Counted from the stretch's first letter, positions 1 to 10,700 are shown. The stretch: 64,000 bases of DNA from Geomonas propionica (GCF_016458235.1 NZ_JAEMHK010000004.1:62001-126000); one strand, 5' to 3'. Made by a program: numbers and translations. Notes: generated from the letters alone by a model not told the origin.

Positions 1-2
1 CG

Positions 3-320
3 CAGGCCAAGGTCGGCATCAGCGACATGTCCTTCGCGGTGGCTGACACCGGTTCCCTGGTACAGGACCAGGCGGCGCCGGACCAGCGCTTGGCCTCAGC
101 CCTGACCAGCATTCACATCGCGCTGGTACCTTCAGACAACATCGTCCCCGACAAGGCTGCCCTCTTCTCCCGCATCAATCCCGGTAACAGCCGTTACATA
201 GCCTTCATCACCGGGCCGAGCCGTACCGCCGACATCGAGCGCGTGCTGACCATCGGCGTGCACGGGCCGGAGCGGCTCATCATACTGTTTGTCGACGAGC
301 TGGGAGGGGAGAAGAAATGA
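3..320 (+). CDS. lutC: LUD-domain protein, LutC-like (5' truncated)
   Basis: Only the last 105 codons are in the window; the frame is open from base 3 and the N-terminus lies upstream. The end resembles the LUD (DUF162) fold of LutC/YkgG: an A-D-T-G-S segment near residue 12 of the fragment, then the characteristic I-T-G-P-S-R-T-A-D-I-E turn and a closing G-V-H-G-P stretch. LutC is the third subunit of the iron-sulphur lactate oxidase complex that turns L-lactate into pyruvate in the cytoplasm. Its stop overlaps the start of the next gene (ATGA), indicating translational coupling. The assignment to lactate rather than another hydroxyacid rests on family knowledge. Confidence 0.85.
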   Translation, partial: QAKVGISDMSFAVADTGSLVQDQAAPDQRLASALTSIHIALVPSDNIVPDKAALFSRINPGNSRYIAFITGPSRTADIERVLTIGVHGPERLIILFVDELGGEKK

Positions 321-2452
321 AACAGGAATTCAAGGCATCGATAAAGAGGGCTTTGAACGACGCCAACCTCACCGGCGCGTTGGGGAAGTTTTCCGAAGCC
401 TATAAGGTGAACCGTACCAAGGCGTACGAGGGAATCGACTTCGAGGAACTGCGTGGGCGCATCGCGGAGGCCAAATCCTCGGCGGCCTGTCACCTGGACG
501 AGGTTGCGGAAACCTTCCGCACAAACGCCGAGGCCCTCGGCGCCAAGGTTTTTCGCACCCGCGATCCTGAAGAGGTGAAACAGTACATCCTCAAGGTGGC
601 GCGCGAAAACGGCGTGAAGAACGTGGTGAAGTCGAAGTCGATGGCCACCGAGGAGATCCACCTGAACAAGGCACTGGTGGAGCAGGGAATTTCCGTCGCC
701 GAGACCGATCTCGGTGAATGGATCATCCAGCTCGCCGGGCAGACCCCGTCCCACATGGTGATGCCGGCCATCCATATGACCAAGGAAGAGGTCGCCGACA
801 TCTTCAGTAAGGAAGTGAACGAGCGGCTGGACACCGACATCCCGCGTCTGGTCAAGGTCGCTAGAAACGAATTGCGCCCGAAGTTCCTGGAAGCCGACAT
901 GGGCATCTCCGGCGGCAACATTGCCGTTGCCGAGACCGGCAGCATCGTCTTAGTGACCAACGAGGGGAACGCGCGCCTGGTGACCACCCTGCCCCGCATC
1001 CACGTCGCGTTGATCGGCGTCGAGAAGCTGGTCGAGAAGTTTGAGACGGTGGTCCCGATCCTCGATGCGCTCCCCCGGAGCGCCACCGCACAGCTTCTCA
1101 CCAGCTACGTTTCCATCATCTCCGGACCGACACAGAACGACGACGGCTCCACCAAAGAGCTACACATCATCCTGATGGACAACCAGCGCACGGAGATGGC
1201 CAAGGACCCGAAGTTCAAGCAGGCACTGCAGTGCATCCGCTGCGGCTCCTGCCTCAACGTCTGTCCCATCTTCCGCCTGGTGGGAGGACACGTCTTCGGC
1301 AAGGTCTACACCGGCGGCATCGGCACCATCCTCACCGCCTGGTTCGACGAGCTGAAAAAATCCGAGGAGATCCAGGGGCTGTGCATCCAGTGCGGCAACT
1401 GCACCCAGGTCTGCCCCGGCAAGCTGGACATCCCCGAGATGATCATGGAGATCAGACGCAGGCTGGTCCTTGAAAAGGGTCAGCCATTGGTGCAAAAGGC
1501 GATCTTCAGCGTCGTGAACAACCGGAAGCTCTTCCACGGCATGCTGCGCGCCGCCTCCGTCGCCGGCAAGCCCTTCACCTCGGGAAAGTTCATCCGGCAC
1601 CTGCCGCTGTTCCTATCTGAGCTCACCGACGGGCGCAGTCTCCCGGCTATCGCCGAAAAGCCGTTCCGCGACATCTACGCCGAGATCGAGCAGCCCAAGG
1701 GGAAGGAAAAGGCGGTCTTCTACGCCGGCTGCCTGATCGACTTCGCCTACCCGGAGACCGGCGTCGCGTTGGTGAAGCTCCTCAACAAGGCCGGTATCGA
1801 GGTGATCTTCCCGGAGGAGCAGACCTGCTGCGGAGCGCCGGCGCTCTACAGCGGCGCCTACGAGGTTGCGGCTCAAAACGCCGCCGACAACATTGAGGCT
1901 CTATTGCAACAGGATGCTAACTACGTGGTTTCCGCCTGCCCCACCTGTACCGTGGCGCTCGCCCACGATTTCGCCAAGACACTGGAGGCGGTCGGGCGGA
2001 ACGAGTGGCTGGACAAGGCAAAGAAGCTTTCCGAGAAGACCGTCGACCTCGCCACTCTGGTCAAGCGCCTGGTGGACGAAGGGCGCCTGAGCTTTCAGGA
2101 AGGGGCCGAGCTCGGGAAGATCACCTACCACGATTCTTGCCATCTGAAGAGGACGTTGAAGGTGTCGGAAGAGCCGCGCGAACTGCTGCAGCAGGCAGGC
2201 TACCAAGTCGAGGAGATGTTCGAGTGCGACATGTGCTGCGGCATGGGGGGCTCCTACTCCATGAAGCTGCCGGAGATCTCCGCGCCGATCCTGCAGAGGA
2301 AGCTGAAGAACATCAAGGACACCGGTGCGCCGCTAGTGGCGATGGACTGCCCGGGGTGCGTGCTGCAGATCAGCGGGGGCTTCGACCAGGACGGTGAGCC
2401 GGTGCGGGTCAAGCACACGGCGGAACTGCTGGCGGAGCGGCTCAAAGACTGA
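317..2452 (+). CDS. LutB-LutA fusion: LUD domain, two 4Fe-4S clusters, two CCG domains
   Basis: 711 residues, about the sum of LutB and LutA. Residues ~60-300 form a LUD domain. Two ferredoxin-type motifs follow: C-I-R-C-G-S-C-L-N-V-C-P near residue 306 and C-I-Q-C-G-N-C-T-Q-V-C-P near 356. The C-terminal third (from ~460) holds two CCG (heterodisulphide-reductase-like) domains, with C-C-G-A-P near 504, S-A-C-P-T-C near 540 and C-D-M-C-C-G-M-G-G-S near 637. In most bacteria LutA (CCG) and LutB (LUD plus 4Fe-4S) are separate polypeptides; here they are one chain. Together with LutC it should oxidise L-lactate and feed electrons to the menaquinone pool. Coupled to lutC by an ATGA overlap and followed by a strong terminator, so it closes the operon. 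Confidence 0.9.
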   Translation: MKQEFKASIKRALNDANLTGALGKFSEAYKVNRTKAYEGIDFEELRGRIAEAKSSAACHLDEVAETFRTNAEALGAKVFRTRDPEEVKQYILKVARENGVKNVVKSKSMATEEIHLNKALVEQGISVAETDLGEWIIQLAGQTPSHMVMPAIHMTKEEVADIFSKEVNERLDTDIPRLVKVARNELRPKFLEADMGISGGNIAVAETGSIVLVTNEGNARLVTTLPRIHVALIGVEKLVEKFETVVPILDALPRSATAQLLTSYVSIISGPTQNDDGSTKELHIILMDNQRTEMAKDPKFKQALQCIRCGSCLNVCPIFRLVGGHVFGKVYTGGIGTILTAWFDELKKSEEIQGLCIQCGNCTQVCPGKLDIPEMIMEIRRRLVLEKGQPLVQKAIFSVVNNRKLFHGMLRAASVAGKPFTSGKFIRHLPLFLSELTDGRSLPAIAEKPFRDIYAEIEQPKGKEKAVFYAGCLIDFAYPETGVALVKLLNKAGIEVIFPEEQTCCGAPALYSGAYEVAAQNAADNIEALLQQDANYVVSACPTCTVALAHDFAKTLEAVGRNEWLDKAKKLSEKTVDLATLVKRLVDEGRLSFQEGAELGKITYHDSCHLKRTLKVSEEPRELLQQAGYQVEEMFECDMCCGMGGSYSMKLPEISAPILQRKLKNIKDTGAPLVAMDCPGCVLQISGGFDQDGEPVRVKHTAELLAERLKD

Positions 2453-2491
2453 CGTAAGAACAGGTCCCCAAGAAGGAACAGGTAAAAAAAG

Positions 2492-2517
2492 AAAAGCCGC
2501 TCGAAAGAGCGGCTTTT
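2492..2517 (+). terminator. Rho-independent terminator after the lactate operon
   Basis: Inverted repeat AAAAGCCGCTC-gaaa-GAGCGGCTTTT, an 11-bp perfect stem with a GAAA tetraloop and a T-rich tail, 40 bases after the fusion gene. Confidence 0.85.
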
Positions 2518-2548
2518 CTCGTTGCAGCCGACTACTACCACACCCTTG

Positions 2549-2776
2549 TTACGCCTTCATCTTGGCAGCCTCCGTTTTGCCAAACAGCGCCTTCATCGCG
2601 CCGATGACCAGCATGGCTGCAGGAACCATCTGGCCCGCGACGATGACTGCGGCAAAGCCCATGAAAGCCCAGACAAGGATGCCAGGCTCATCCGCCTGCG
2701 CACCGTTAGCGGCAAAAGCCGACGTTGCCGATGCGACTGTTGCGATGATCGAGGTGATAGGTGCTTTCGCTCTCAT
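2549..2776 (-). CDS. Small two-segment membrane protein, unknown
   Basis: 75 residues. An N-terminal A/S/T-rich hydrophobic segment ending A-T-S-A-F-A-A looks like a signal peptide, and residues ~31-62 are a second long hydrophobic stretch with glycines. The start is well supported: AAGGAGGATGTC sits directly before the ATG. The gene is convergent with the lactate operon. I do not recognise a function; one-helix membrane peptides of this size occur in Geobacter genomes as conserved hypotheticals. The clear ribosome site and clean hydropathy make it more likely real than the overlapping reading frames on the other strand. Confidence 0.6.
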   Translation of the reverse strand: MRAKAPITSIIATVASATSAFAANGAQADEPGILVWAFMGFAAVIVAGQMVPAAMLVIGAMKALFGKTEAAKMKA

Positions 2777-3073
2777 GACATCCTCCTTTTAGGATCGGTT
2801 GTTAGCCTGCTGGATTCATGAAGAGCATCATCCATGCCAGACCGGGCGTCTGCCTGGATTCAGCCCCAACACACTGAAATCGCAGCACTTCTAAACATGG
2901 AGGCAGTTGCGGGGCGATCCTGCGGCGGTACTGATAGTATGTTTTTTTCATACACCCACGCCCCCGCTTGCCGCCGTCAGCCTCAACGCTTTGCTTCAAC
3001 ACCTTAAAAACACTGCCTTTGTCGTACATAAGCCGGGTGTATAAACGCCGCATGCGGCCACTGCTCAAGGTTT
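2777..3073. other. Intergenic stretch, no gene supported
   Basis: About 300 bases between the small membrane protein and the terminator of the YceI gene. A possible 88-codon frame on the minus strand (2802-3068) is basic, lacks a ribosome site and has no recognisable domain, so I do not call it. It probably holds the promoter of the small membrane gene. Confidence 0.4.
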
Positions 3074-3113
3074 AAAAAGGAAAGGGGGCCCCTCCCTTGC
3101 GGAGACGCCCCCT
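3074..3113 (-). terminator. Terminator of the yceI-family gene
   Basis: Read on the minus strand: AGGGGGC, then an inner CTCC/GGAG pairing, then GCCCCCT followed by TTTCCTTTTT. It lies 27 bases past the stop codon. Confidence 0.75.
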
Positions 3114-3139
3114 GATCGACCTGTCCCGTGACTCGGGTG

Positions 3140-3748
3140 TTATTTGGCCTTGGTCAACTCAACCTCGATGCTTATTTTCACCTCGTCGCCAACCGCTACT
3201 CCTCCCGCTTCCATCATCTTGTTCCAGGTCAGCCCGAAGTCCTTCCTGTTGATGGTGGTGCTGGCCGTGGCGCCACGCCGGGGGATCCCCATAGGATCCT
3301 TTATCTCAGGCGAGAGCCCTTCCACATCGAGAACCACCGGCCTGGTCACCCCGTGCAGGGTGAGATTGCCCAAGACTTTGAAACTACCACCGCTCCCCTT
3401 GGTCAGTCCGGTGGAAACAAAGCTCATGGTGGGGTACTTGGCGACGTCCAGGAAGTCGGGGCTCTTGAGATGGGCGTCGCGCTTGACGACCCCTGTGTCT
3501 ATTGACGTGGTATCGATGGTGGCCGTGACCGATGACCTGCTGAGGTCGCTGTCATCAATGTTGACCCTGCCCGAAACCTTGCCGAACACCCCCTTGACGT
3601 TGGAAACCATCAAGTGGCGGACCTTGAAACCTATGTTGCTGTGGTCGGAGTCTATGTTCCAGGTGGCAGCCGAGGCAAGCACAGGTGCTGCGAAAAGAAA
3701 CACCGCCGTGAACAAACCTGCTACCCGGGTCACTGTCAATCTGATCAT
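3140..3748 (-). CDS. yceI: YceI-family periplasmic lipid-binding protein
   Basis: 202 residues from the chosen start. Residues 1-28 are a signal peptide ending L-A-S-A-A. The mature part opens with W-N-I-D-S-D-H-S-N-I-G-F, the hallmark start of YceI proteins, and contains the family's G-x-V-x-I-D-D-S-D-L and L-T-L-H-G-V-T segments. YceI proteins are beta-barrels of the periplasm that bind a long isoprenoid or other hydrophobic ligand; the physiological ligand here is unknown. I chose the ATG at 3748 because GAGGAGGATCACC precedes it; a frame start 10 codons upstream has no ribosome site. It stands alone, with its own terminator. Confidence 0.9.
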   Translation of the reverse strand: MIRLTVTRVAGLFTAVFLFAAPVLASAATWNIDSDHSNIGFKVRHLMVSNVKGVFGKVSGRVNIDDSDLSRSSVTATIDTTSIDTGVVKRDAHLKSPDFLDVAKYPTMSFVSTGLTKGSGGSFKVLGNLTLHGVTRPVVLDVEGLSPEIKDPMGIPRRGATASTTINRKDFGLTWNKMMEAGGVAVGDEVKISIEVELTKAK

Positions 3749-3987
3749 GGTGATCCTCCTCTTTGTCACTTGGTACAACCAAACGACGATATGATGTCGT
3801 GTAACAGCACAATCATACCATTAAGGTCCTGTTTGTCCATAATGAGAATTACGCGGGGGGAGTGAGAGGATGGTGGCAGACGTGCCAGGCATGGGAAGGG
3901 AGTCGGAAGGGTGTGTTGAAAGGGACAGCGGACTGGTTCAGTCAAGCCTCAGCCGGGACAAGGCAGCGGCAAGCGCAATGGGTCGGA

Positions 3988-4182
3988 TCAGGCAGCGGCT
4001 CCCCTTCTCTCCTCGCCAATGTACGGCTTGCGGCGCGGCGCGCGAACAGGGTCCACGCCGATGCGAACCCACCCGGACCTGCGCTTGAAACTGGCTATGG
4101 CGCCGGACTGGATCAGTTTCTCCAGCATGAAGTCTTTGACGTAGTCGTACTTGTTGTCGTCGTAGCTCACTTGAATAAGCAT
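3988..4182 (-). CDS. Small conserved protein, unknown function
   Basis: 65 residues beginning M-L-I-Q-V-S-Y-D-D-N-K-Y-D-Y-V. The centre has F-M-L-E-K-L-I and the sequence F-K-R-R-S-G-W-V-R-I-G-V-D-P-V-R. I recall short Geobacter proteins of this pattern, often in several copies per genome, with no known function. The start at 4182 is supported by TGGAGGACGTA directly upstream; a longer frame to 4269 lacks a ribosome site. The last residues are basic and low in complexity. It is a single gene with no obvious operon partner. Confidence 0.6.
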   Translation of the reverse strand: MLIQVSYDDNKYDYVKDFMLEKLIQSGAIASFKRRSGWVRIGVDPVRAPRRKPYIGEERRGAAA

Positions 4183-4347
4183 TACGTCCTCCATAACTCG
4201 AGATGCGCGCGGCAAGCCGCGGTTGAAACAACCTTCCTTGCTTTTACTACCGGTTTCAAACTTTAGCACAGGTTACTGAATAAGTCCAAATTTTAGACAG
4301 CGGGAGCGGCCAACGCTGAGAGACAGGTGGCGTGCCCTAAAACAGTA

Positions 4348-4377
4348 ACAGGGGAAAACCAATCGGCTTTCCCCTGT
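4348..4377 (-). terminator. Probable terminator downstream of speA
   Basis: Inverted repeat ACAGGGGAAA / TTTCCCCTGT with a 10-base loop, 44 bases past the speA stop. The T-run is weak and displaced, so termination efficiency is uncertain. Confidence 0.5.
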
Positions 4378-4420
4378 ACAGTATCGACAGCAAAAAATGA
4401 AACTTTAAAAAAAGCTGGAA

Positions 4421-6328
<1,908 letters not shown>

Positions 6329-6370
6329 ATTCAGTTCACCATGTTCAGCAAAGTGGGATGTTGACAGTCA

Positions 6371-7525
6371 TCACGACAGACGGTTCTTAAAATCTTCATA
6401 GCCGAAGCTGCGCACGACGCGCAATGCCCCGGTCTCCGGCTCGTAGGTACAGATATGCGGCAGTTGAATGCCGTTGAACGTGGTCGTCTTGACCATGGTG
6501 TAGTGCGACATGTCCAGGAAGGCAAGTTTCTCCCCCGGGACCAGCTCATGGTCGAAGGACCAGTCGCCGATGACGTCGCCAGCCAGGCACGAAGGCCCGC
6601 CCAAGCGGTAGTCATGCGCCTTTTCACCGGGAAGGAAGCCTCCCTCGATGTCGGGACGATAAGGCATCTCCAGGATGTCGGGCATATGGCAGGTGGCCGA
6701 GACGTCCAGGATGGCGATGTCCGCCTCGTTGTGCACCACGTCCAGCACCTCGGAGACCAGGATGCCGGTGCCGATGGCGATGGCCTCGCCCGGCTCGAGA
6801 TAAACCTCGAGGTCGTACTTCTCGCGGTAGTAGCGCACCAGCTCCACCAGGGCGTCGATGTCGTACCCCTCGCGGGTGATGTGGTGCCCGCCGCCCAGGT
6901 TCAGCCACTTCATCTGCGGCAGGAACTCGCCGAAGTTCTCCTCGAAGACCTTGGAGGTGCGCTCCAGGGGGTCGAAGAGCTGCTCGCACAGGGTGTGGAA
7001 ATGGAGCCCCTCTACGCCTGCCAGCGATTTACCCTCGAACTCGGAGCGCAGGATGCCCAGGCGCGACTTCGGGGCCGCCGGGTCGTAGATCGGCGTGTGC
7101 CCTTCGGAATGCCCGGGGTTGACCCGGAGACCAACGGAGACGCGGCCCGCGTACTGTTCCCACATGGGGCGGAAGCGCTCCAACTGGTTGAACGAGTTGA
7201 ACACCAGGTGGTTCGAGGTGGTGAGGAGCTCCGCCACGTCGCTTTCCTTGAAGGCGGCGGAGAAGCTGTGCACCTCTTTTCCAAACTCCTCGCACCCCAG
7301 ACGCGCCTCCCAGGGGGAACTGGCACAGATCCCGTGCAGCGTCTGCGCGATGACCGGGAAGACGCTCCACATGGAAAATGCCTTGAGCGCCAACAGGATC
7401 TTGGCGCCGCTGCGCTTTTGCACCTCGTCGAGTATGGCCAAATTGTGACGCAGCCGCCCCAGGTCGACCACGAAGGCCGGGGACGGGGCGAGCCGCGTCA
7501 TTTCTTCTACGTGCAGTTTGGTCAC
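6371..7525 (-). CDS. nspC: Carboxynorspermidine (carboxyspermidine) decarboxylase
   Basis: 384 residues, the usual length for NspC, a PLP enzyme of the alanine-racemase fold. It removes CO2 from carboxynorspermidine or carboxyspermidine to give the triamine. The PLP lysine is in L-L-A-L-K-A-F-S-M-W near residue 48. Other family segments are L-N-L-G-G-G-H-H near 210 and Y-L-E-P-G-E-A near 243, and H-V-C-like residues near the end face the second active site. A GTG start directly abuts the upstream stop (TAAGTG); an ATG eight codons later is an alternative. The pairing with the synthase shows that this organism makes spermidine/norspermidine by the carboxy route, not with decarboxylated SAM. 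Confidence 0.93.
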   Translation of the reverse strand: MTKLHVEEMTRLAPSPAFVVDLGRLRHNLAILDEVQKRSGAKILLALKAFSMWSVFPVIAQTLHGICASSPWEARLGCEEFGKEVHSFSAAFKESDVAELLTTSNHLVFNSFNQLERFRPMWEQYAGRVSVGLRVNPGHSEGHTPIYDPAAPKSRLGILRSEFEGKSLAGVEGLHFHTLCEQLFDPLERTSKVFEENFGEFLPQMKWLNLGGGHHITREGYDIDALVELVRYYREKYDLEVYLEPGEAIAIGTGILVSEVLDVVHNEADIAILDVSATCHMPDILEMPYRPDIEGGFLPGEKAHDYRLGGPSCLAGDVIGDWSFDHELVPGEKLAFLDMSHYTMVKTTTFNGIQLPHICTYEPETGALRVVRSFGYEDFKNRLS

Positions 7526-8722
7526 TTACAGTTCCGCCCAGTCGCCACCGTCGACTACCACGGTGGGGAGGCCCATCGGGCCCAGTTGCTCGATAAACAG
7601 TTGCGGATCGAACTGCTCCATGTTGAACACGCCTTCGCCGCGCCACTTGCCGGTCAGCATCATGATGGCGCCCACGACAGCGGGCACGCCGGTGGTGTAG
7701 CTGATGGCCTGGCTCTTCACTTCGCGGTAGCACGCCTCGTGGTCGCAGATGTTGTAGATGTAGACCTGTTTCCTTTTGCCGTCCTTGATGCCGCGGGCGA
7801 TGACGCCGATGCAGGTGCGCCCCTTGGTGAGCGGCCCGAGGCTCCCCGGGTCCGGCAGCACCGCTTTCAGGAACTGCAGCGGCACGATCTTCTGGCCGTT
7901 GAACTCCACCTCGTCGATGCGGGTCATGCCGACGTTCTGCAGCACCTCGAGGTGCTTCAGGTAGTTGTCGGAGAAGGTCATCCAGAACTGGGCCTTCTTG
8001 ATGGTCGGGATGTGCTTCACCAGCGACTCCATCTCCTCATGGTACATGCGGTAGATGTTCATCGGGCCGATACCGTCCGGGAAGTCGAACACGCGCTTGG
8101 TGTTGAGCGGCGCGGTCTCGACCCAGTCGCCGTTCTCCCAGTGACGGCAGGGAGCGGTCACCTCGCGGATGTTGATCTCCGGGTTGAAGTTGGTGGCGAA
8201 GGGCTGGCCATGGTTGCCGGCGTTGGCGTCGATAATATCGATCTCGTGCACCTCGTCCAGGTAGTTCTTGGCAGCGAGAGCGGTATAGACGTTGGTGACG
8301 CCCGGGTCGAAGCCGGAGCCCAGAAGGGCCATGAGCCCCTTCTCCTTGAAGCGGTCCTGGTAGGCCCACTGCCAGCTGTACTCGAACTTGGCGGTGTCCA
8401 GCGGCTCGTAGTTGGCAGTATCGAGATAGTCCACGCCGCAGACCAGGCAGGCGTCCATGATAGTCAGGTCCTGGTACGGCAGTGCCACGTTGATGACGAG
8501 CTTGGGCTGCTCGCGCTTGATCAGCTGGATCAGTTCAGGCACGTTGTCGGCATCCACCTGCGCGGTGGCGATGGGGAACTCTATCTGGTCCGCAATGGCA
8601 CGGCACTTGGACTCGGTACGGGAAGCGAGGGTAATAGCGGTGATCACGCCGGTTGCCTGAGCGCATTTGTGCGTAACAACCCCACCTACGCCGCCTGCCC
8701 CGATAATCAATACTTTGCTCAT
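7526..8722 (-). CDS. Carboxynorspermidine synthase (saccharopine-dehydrogenase family)
   Basis: 398 residues. The N-terminus V-L-I-I-G-A-G-G-V-G-G-V is a Rossmann NAD(P)-binding turn, followed by the saccharopine-dehydrogenase-like body (D-T-A-N-Y near 84 and G-S-G-F-D-P-G-V-T-N near 123). The enzyme condenses a diamine with aspartate semialdehyde and reduces the imine. Its place immediately before nspC argues strongly for carboxynorspermidine/carboxyspermidine synthase rather than lysine metabolism. I chose the ATG at 8722, preceded by GAGGAGAAGAAGTCAA; this leaves 19 bases after the regulator and avoids an overlap that a longer frame would create. Confidence 0.92.
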   Translation of the reverse strand: MSKVLIIGAGGVGGVVTHKCAQATGVITAITLASRTESKCRAIADQIEFPIATAQVDADNVPELIQLIKREQPKLVINVALPYQDLTIMDACLVCGVDYLDTANYEPLDTAKFEYSWQWAYQDRFKEKGLMALLGSGFDPGVTNVYTALAAKNYLDEVHEIDIIDANAGNHGQPFATNFNPEINIREVTAPCRHWENGDWVETAPLNTKRVFDFPDGIGPMNIYRMYHEEMESLVKHIPTIKKAQFWMTFSDNYLKHLEVLQNVGMTRIDEVEFNGQKIVPLQFLKAVLPDPGSLGPLTKGRTCIGVIARGIKDGKRKQVYIYNICDHEACYREVKSQAISYTTGVPAVVGAIMMLTGKWRGEGVFNMEQFDPQLFIEQLGPMGLPTVVVDGGDWAEL

Positions 8723-8741
8723 TTGACTTCTTCTCCTCTCA

Positions 8742-9287
8742 TCAATAGTAAAACGTTGGAGGTGTAACAACCCAGAGCAGCTTCGCCGCGCTTTTTCCTA
8801 CGTTCTTAACGGCATGTTTTCGGTCGGAGGAGAAATAAAAACACTCCCCCTTGTCCACGGTGTACAGCTTGTCGTCCAGGCGCAACTGAACTTTGCCCGA
8901 GATGACGAAGCCGAATTCCTCGCCCTCGTGGATGGGCTGTTCGTCCATCTCCCCTCCGGGATCGAGCGTCACCAGCACCGGGTCCATCTCACGGTTCTGC
9001 GCGCCAGGCACCAGGAGTTCCACCTTGACGTTGTCGCCGTCGTCCGTCGCCTGCACCCGGGCATCTTTTCCGAACACGATGTCCTGGTCGACTTCTTCGC
9101 TGAAGAATTCCTGCATGCTGGTGCCGAGGACGTCGACGATGTCCTTCAGCGTCGCGATGGACGGAGACGTCGCATCGTTCTCCAACTGGGATATGAAGCC
9201 CTTGGTCAGATCGGCGCGGCTGGCCAGCTCTTCCTGAGTCAGTGAATTGGCCATCCTGAGCCTCTTCAACCTCTCACCGATTTTCAA
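8742..9287 (-). CDS. XRE-family regulator with cupin sensor domain
   Basis: 181 residues. Residues ~5-60 are a lambda-repressor-type helix-turn-helix (L-T-Q-E-E-L-A-S-R-A ... F-I-S-Q-L-E-N). Residues ~110-178 are a cupin barrel (H-E-G-E-E-F-G-F-V-I-S-G, then H-A-V-K-N). This is the architecture of PuuR-type polyamine regulators, which fits the three polyamine genes that follow. The start is TTG, supported by GGGGAGGACAC upstream. Two copies of a near-identical 17-bp sequence flank the promoter, suggesting that the protein represses its own operon in response to a polyamine or precursor. The ligand is inference. Confidence 0.9.
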   Translation of the reverse strand: MKIGERLKRLRMANSLTQEELASRADLTKGFISQLENDATSPSIATLKDIVDVLGTSMQEFFSEEVDQDIVFGKDARVQATDDGDNVKVELLVPGAQNREMDPVLVTLDPGGEMDEQPIHEGEEFGFVISGKVQLRLDDKLYTVDKGECFYFSSDRKHAVKNVGKSAAKLLWVVTPPTFYY

Positions 9288-9299
9288 GTGTCCTCCCCG

Positions 9300-9316
9300 G
9301 TTTAGTAACAGTAAAC
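9300..9316. promoter_or_regulatory. Putative operator 1 of the XRE-cupin regulator
   Basis: GTTTAGTAACAGTAAAC, an inverted repeat (GTTTA/TAAAC), lies just before the ribosome site of the regulator and about 10-25 bases after the predicted transcription start. A second copy is found at 9367-9383. Confidence 0.6.
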
Positions 9317-9331
9317 CTTTTGTATTTTTGC

Positions 9332-9360
9332 AATGTATTGCGTTGCCCCTTTTTTGTCAA
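9332..9360 (-). promoter_or_regulatory. Sigma-70 promoter of the polyamine operon
   Basis: Minus strand: TTGACA (9355-9360), 17-bp spacer, TACATT (9332-9337). The predicted start is near 9325. The promoter lies exactly between the two operator copies. Confidence 0.7.
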
Positions 9361-9366
9361 CAAAAA

Positions 9367-9383
9367 GTTTAGTAATGGTATAC
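9367..9383. promoter_or_regulatory. Putative operator 2 of the XRE-cupin regulator
   Basis: GTTTAGTAATGGTATAC matches operator 1 at 14 of 17 positions and sits 7 bases upstream of the -35 box. The 67-base repeat distance puts both copies on nearly the same helical face region, consistent with cooperative or looping repression. Confidence 0.6.
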
Positions 9384-9713
9384 TTCCTGTTTAACCTTTA
9401 ACACTAATTAATCTTCCTGATTTTGCAACCTACCGATCTATCGTGGGTTTACGTAATGCACGCACATCAACAATGCGTATACACATCCTTCCTTTAGCCA
9501 CCCGGGTACCGAAACACCGACGCCACCAATGACGCGGCACTTGGCCATGACATGCGCGGAGCGAGGTCTCCCCGCCCCCCTACTGAACCTGGCTTAACGT
9601 ATACCGATTCACGCTAACTAGCTGTTGAGCCGAGACTTTTTTTGTGCTACTACTCGTAGATCGGCCCTTTTCCCTCTCCCTGGCCGAGGCTAACTCCATA
9701 CAGAGGACACAGC

Positions 9714-10586
9714 ATGAACCTTTTAGATGGCAAGAAGTGCGCTGATAGCCTGATTGTGGGCATCGCGAAACAGGTGGCACGCCACGTCGACGCGGGGCTC
9801 AGGAAACCGCATATGACGGTGATCCTGGTGGGAAACCACGCGCCCAGCGAGTCCTACGTCAAATCGAAGATCACCACCTGCTCGCTCTCGGGCTTCGACA
9901 GCAACCTGATCCGCCTCGCCGAAACGGTGTCGGAAAAGGAACTCCTGGCGCTTATCGCCGAGATCAACGAGGACAACTCCACCGACGGCGTCATCGTGCA
10001 GCTGCCGCTTCCCAAGCAGATCAACGCCCAGCGCGTCATCAACGCCATATCCCCAGACAAGGACATCGATGGCTTCCACCCCACCAATTTCGGGCGCATG
10101 GCGCTGGGGCAAAAGGCGTTTCGTCCTGCCACCGCCTACGGCATCTGCAAACTGCTGCAGTTCTACCAGGTACCGGTAGCAGGCAAACACTGCGTTGTCA
10201 TCGGGCGTTCCAACATCGTGGGCAAGCCGATCTCCATCATGCTCTCCAACGATTTTGACATCGGCAACGCCACGGTGACCCTTACCCACATCGAAACCCC
10301 GCGCGAACTGCTGCTGGAGGAAACCCGCCGCGCCGACATCGTCATTGTCGCCGTCGGCATCCCCGGCTTCGTCACCCCGGACATGGTGCGGGATGGCGTA
10401 ACGCTGATCGACGTCGGCATCAACCGCTTGGAAAGCGGCAAGCTCGTCGGCGACGTCGACTTCGCCGCCGTGGCGCCCAAGTGCGAGTGGATCACCCCGG
10501 TCCCCGGCGGCGTGGGACGCATGACCGTGGCTGCCCTCATGATCAACACGCTCGCCGCCTACCAAAACAACTTCGAGCTGGCCTAA
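9714..10586 (+). CDS. folD: Bifunctional methylene-THF dehydrogenase/cyclohydrolase
   Basis: 290 residues, the normal size for FolD. The enzyme interconverts 5,10-methylene-THF, methenyl-THF and 10-formyl-THF in cytoplasmic one-carbon metabolism. Visible marks are the Y-V-K-S-K segment near residue 47 (catalytic tyrosine and lysine), [10 protein letters not shown] near 95, and the NADP-binding [11 protein letters not shown] near 162. The C-terminal signature is T-P-V-P-G-G-V-G near 263. A modest AGAGGA ribosome site precedes the ATG. It is a single gene, followed by its own terminator. Confidence 0.96.
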   Translation: MNLLDGKKCADSLIVGIAKQVARHVDAGLRKPHMTVILVGNHAPSESYVKSKITTCSLSGFDSNLIRLAETVSEKELLALIAEINEDNSTDGVIVQLPLPKQINAQRVINAISPDKDIDGFHPTNFGRMALGQKAFRPATAYGICKLLQFYQVPVAGKHCVVIGRSNIVGKPISIMLSNDFDIGNATVTLTHIETPRELLLEETRRADIVIVAVGIPGFVTPDMVRDGVTLIDVGINRLESGKLVGDVDFAAVAPKCEWITPVPGGVGRMTVAALMINTLAAYQNNFELA

Positions 10587-10629
10587 AACAGGTTCTACGT
10601 TCCGCGTTCTATGTTCTACGTTGAAAACG

Positions 10630-10663
10630 AAAAGGGTCCCGGCATTTGCGCCAGGACCCTTTT
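10630..10663 (+). terminator. folD terminator
   Basis: AAAAGGGTCC and GGACCCTTTT form a 10-bp stem with a 14-base loop, 43 bases past the folD stop. It may also serve the convergent dcuB-like gene. Confidence 0.75.
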
Positions 10664-10700
10664 CTGTAGCAGACTACCTATTTATGTTTCTTATCTTGCC

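Noticed and set aside
2802-3068. 88-codon minus-strand frame before the YceI terminator
   Set aside because: No ribosome site, basic composition, no domain, and it does not match the style of neighbouring genes.
6455-8767. 770-codon plus-strand frame over nspC and carboxynorspermidine synthase
   Set aside because: Shadow of two well-supported minus-strand genes.
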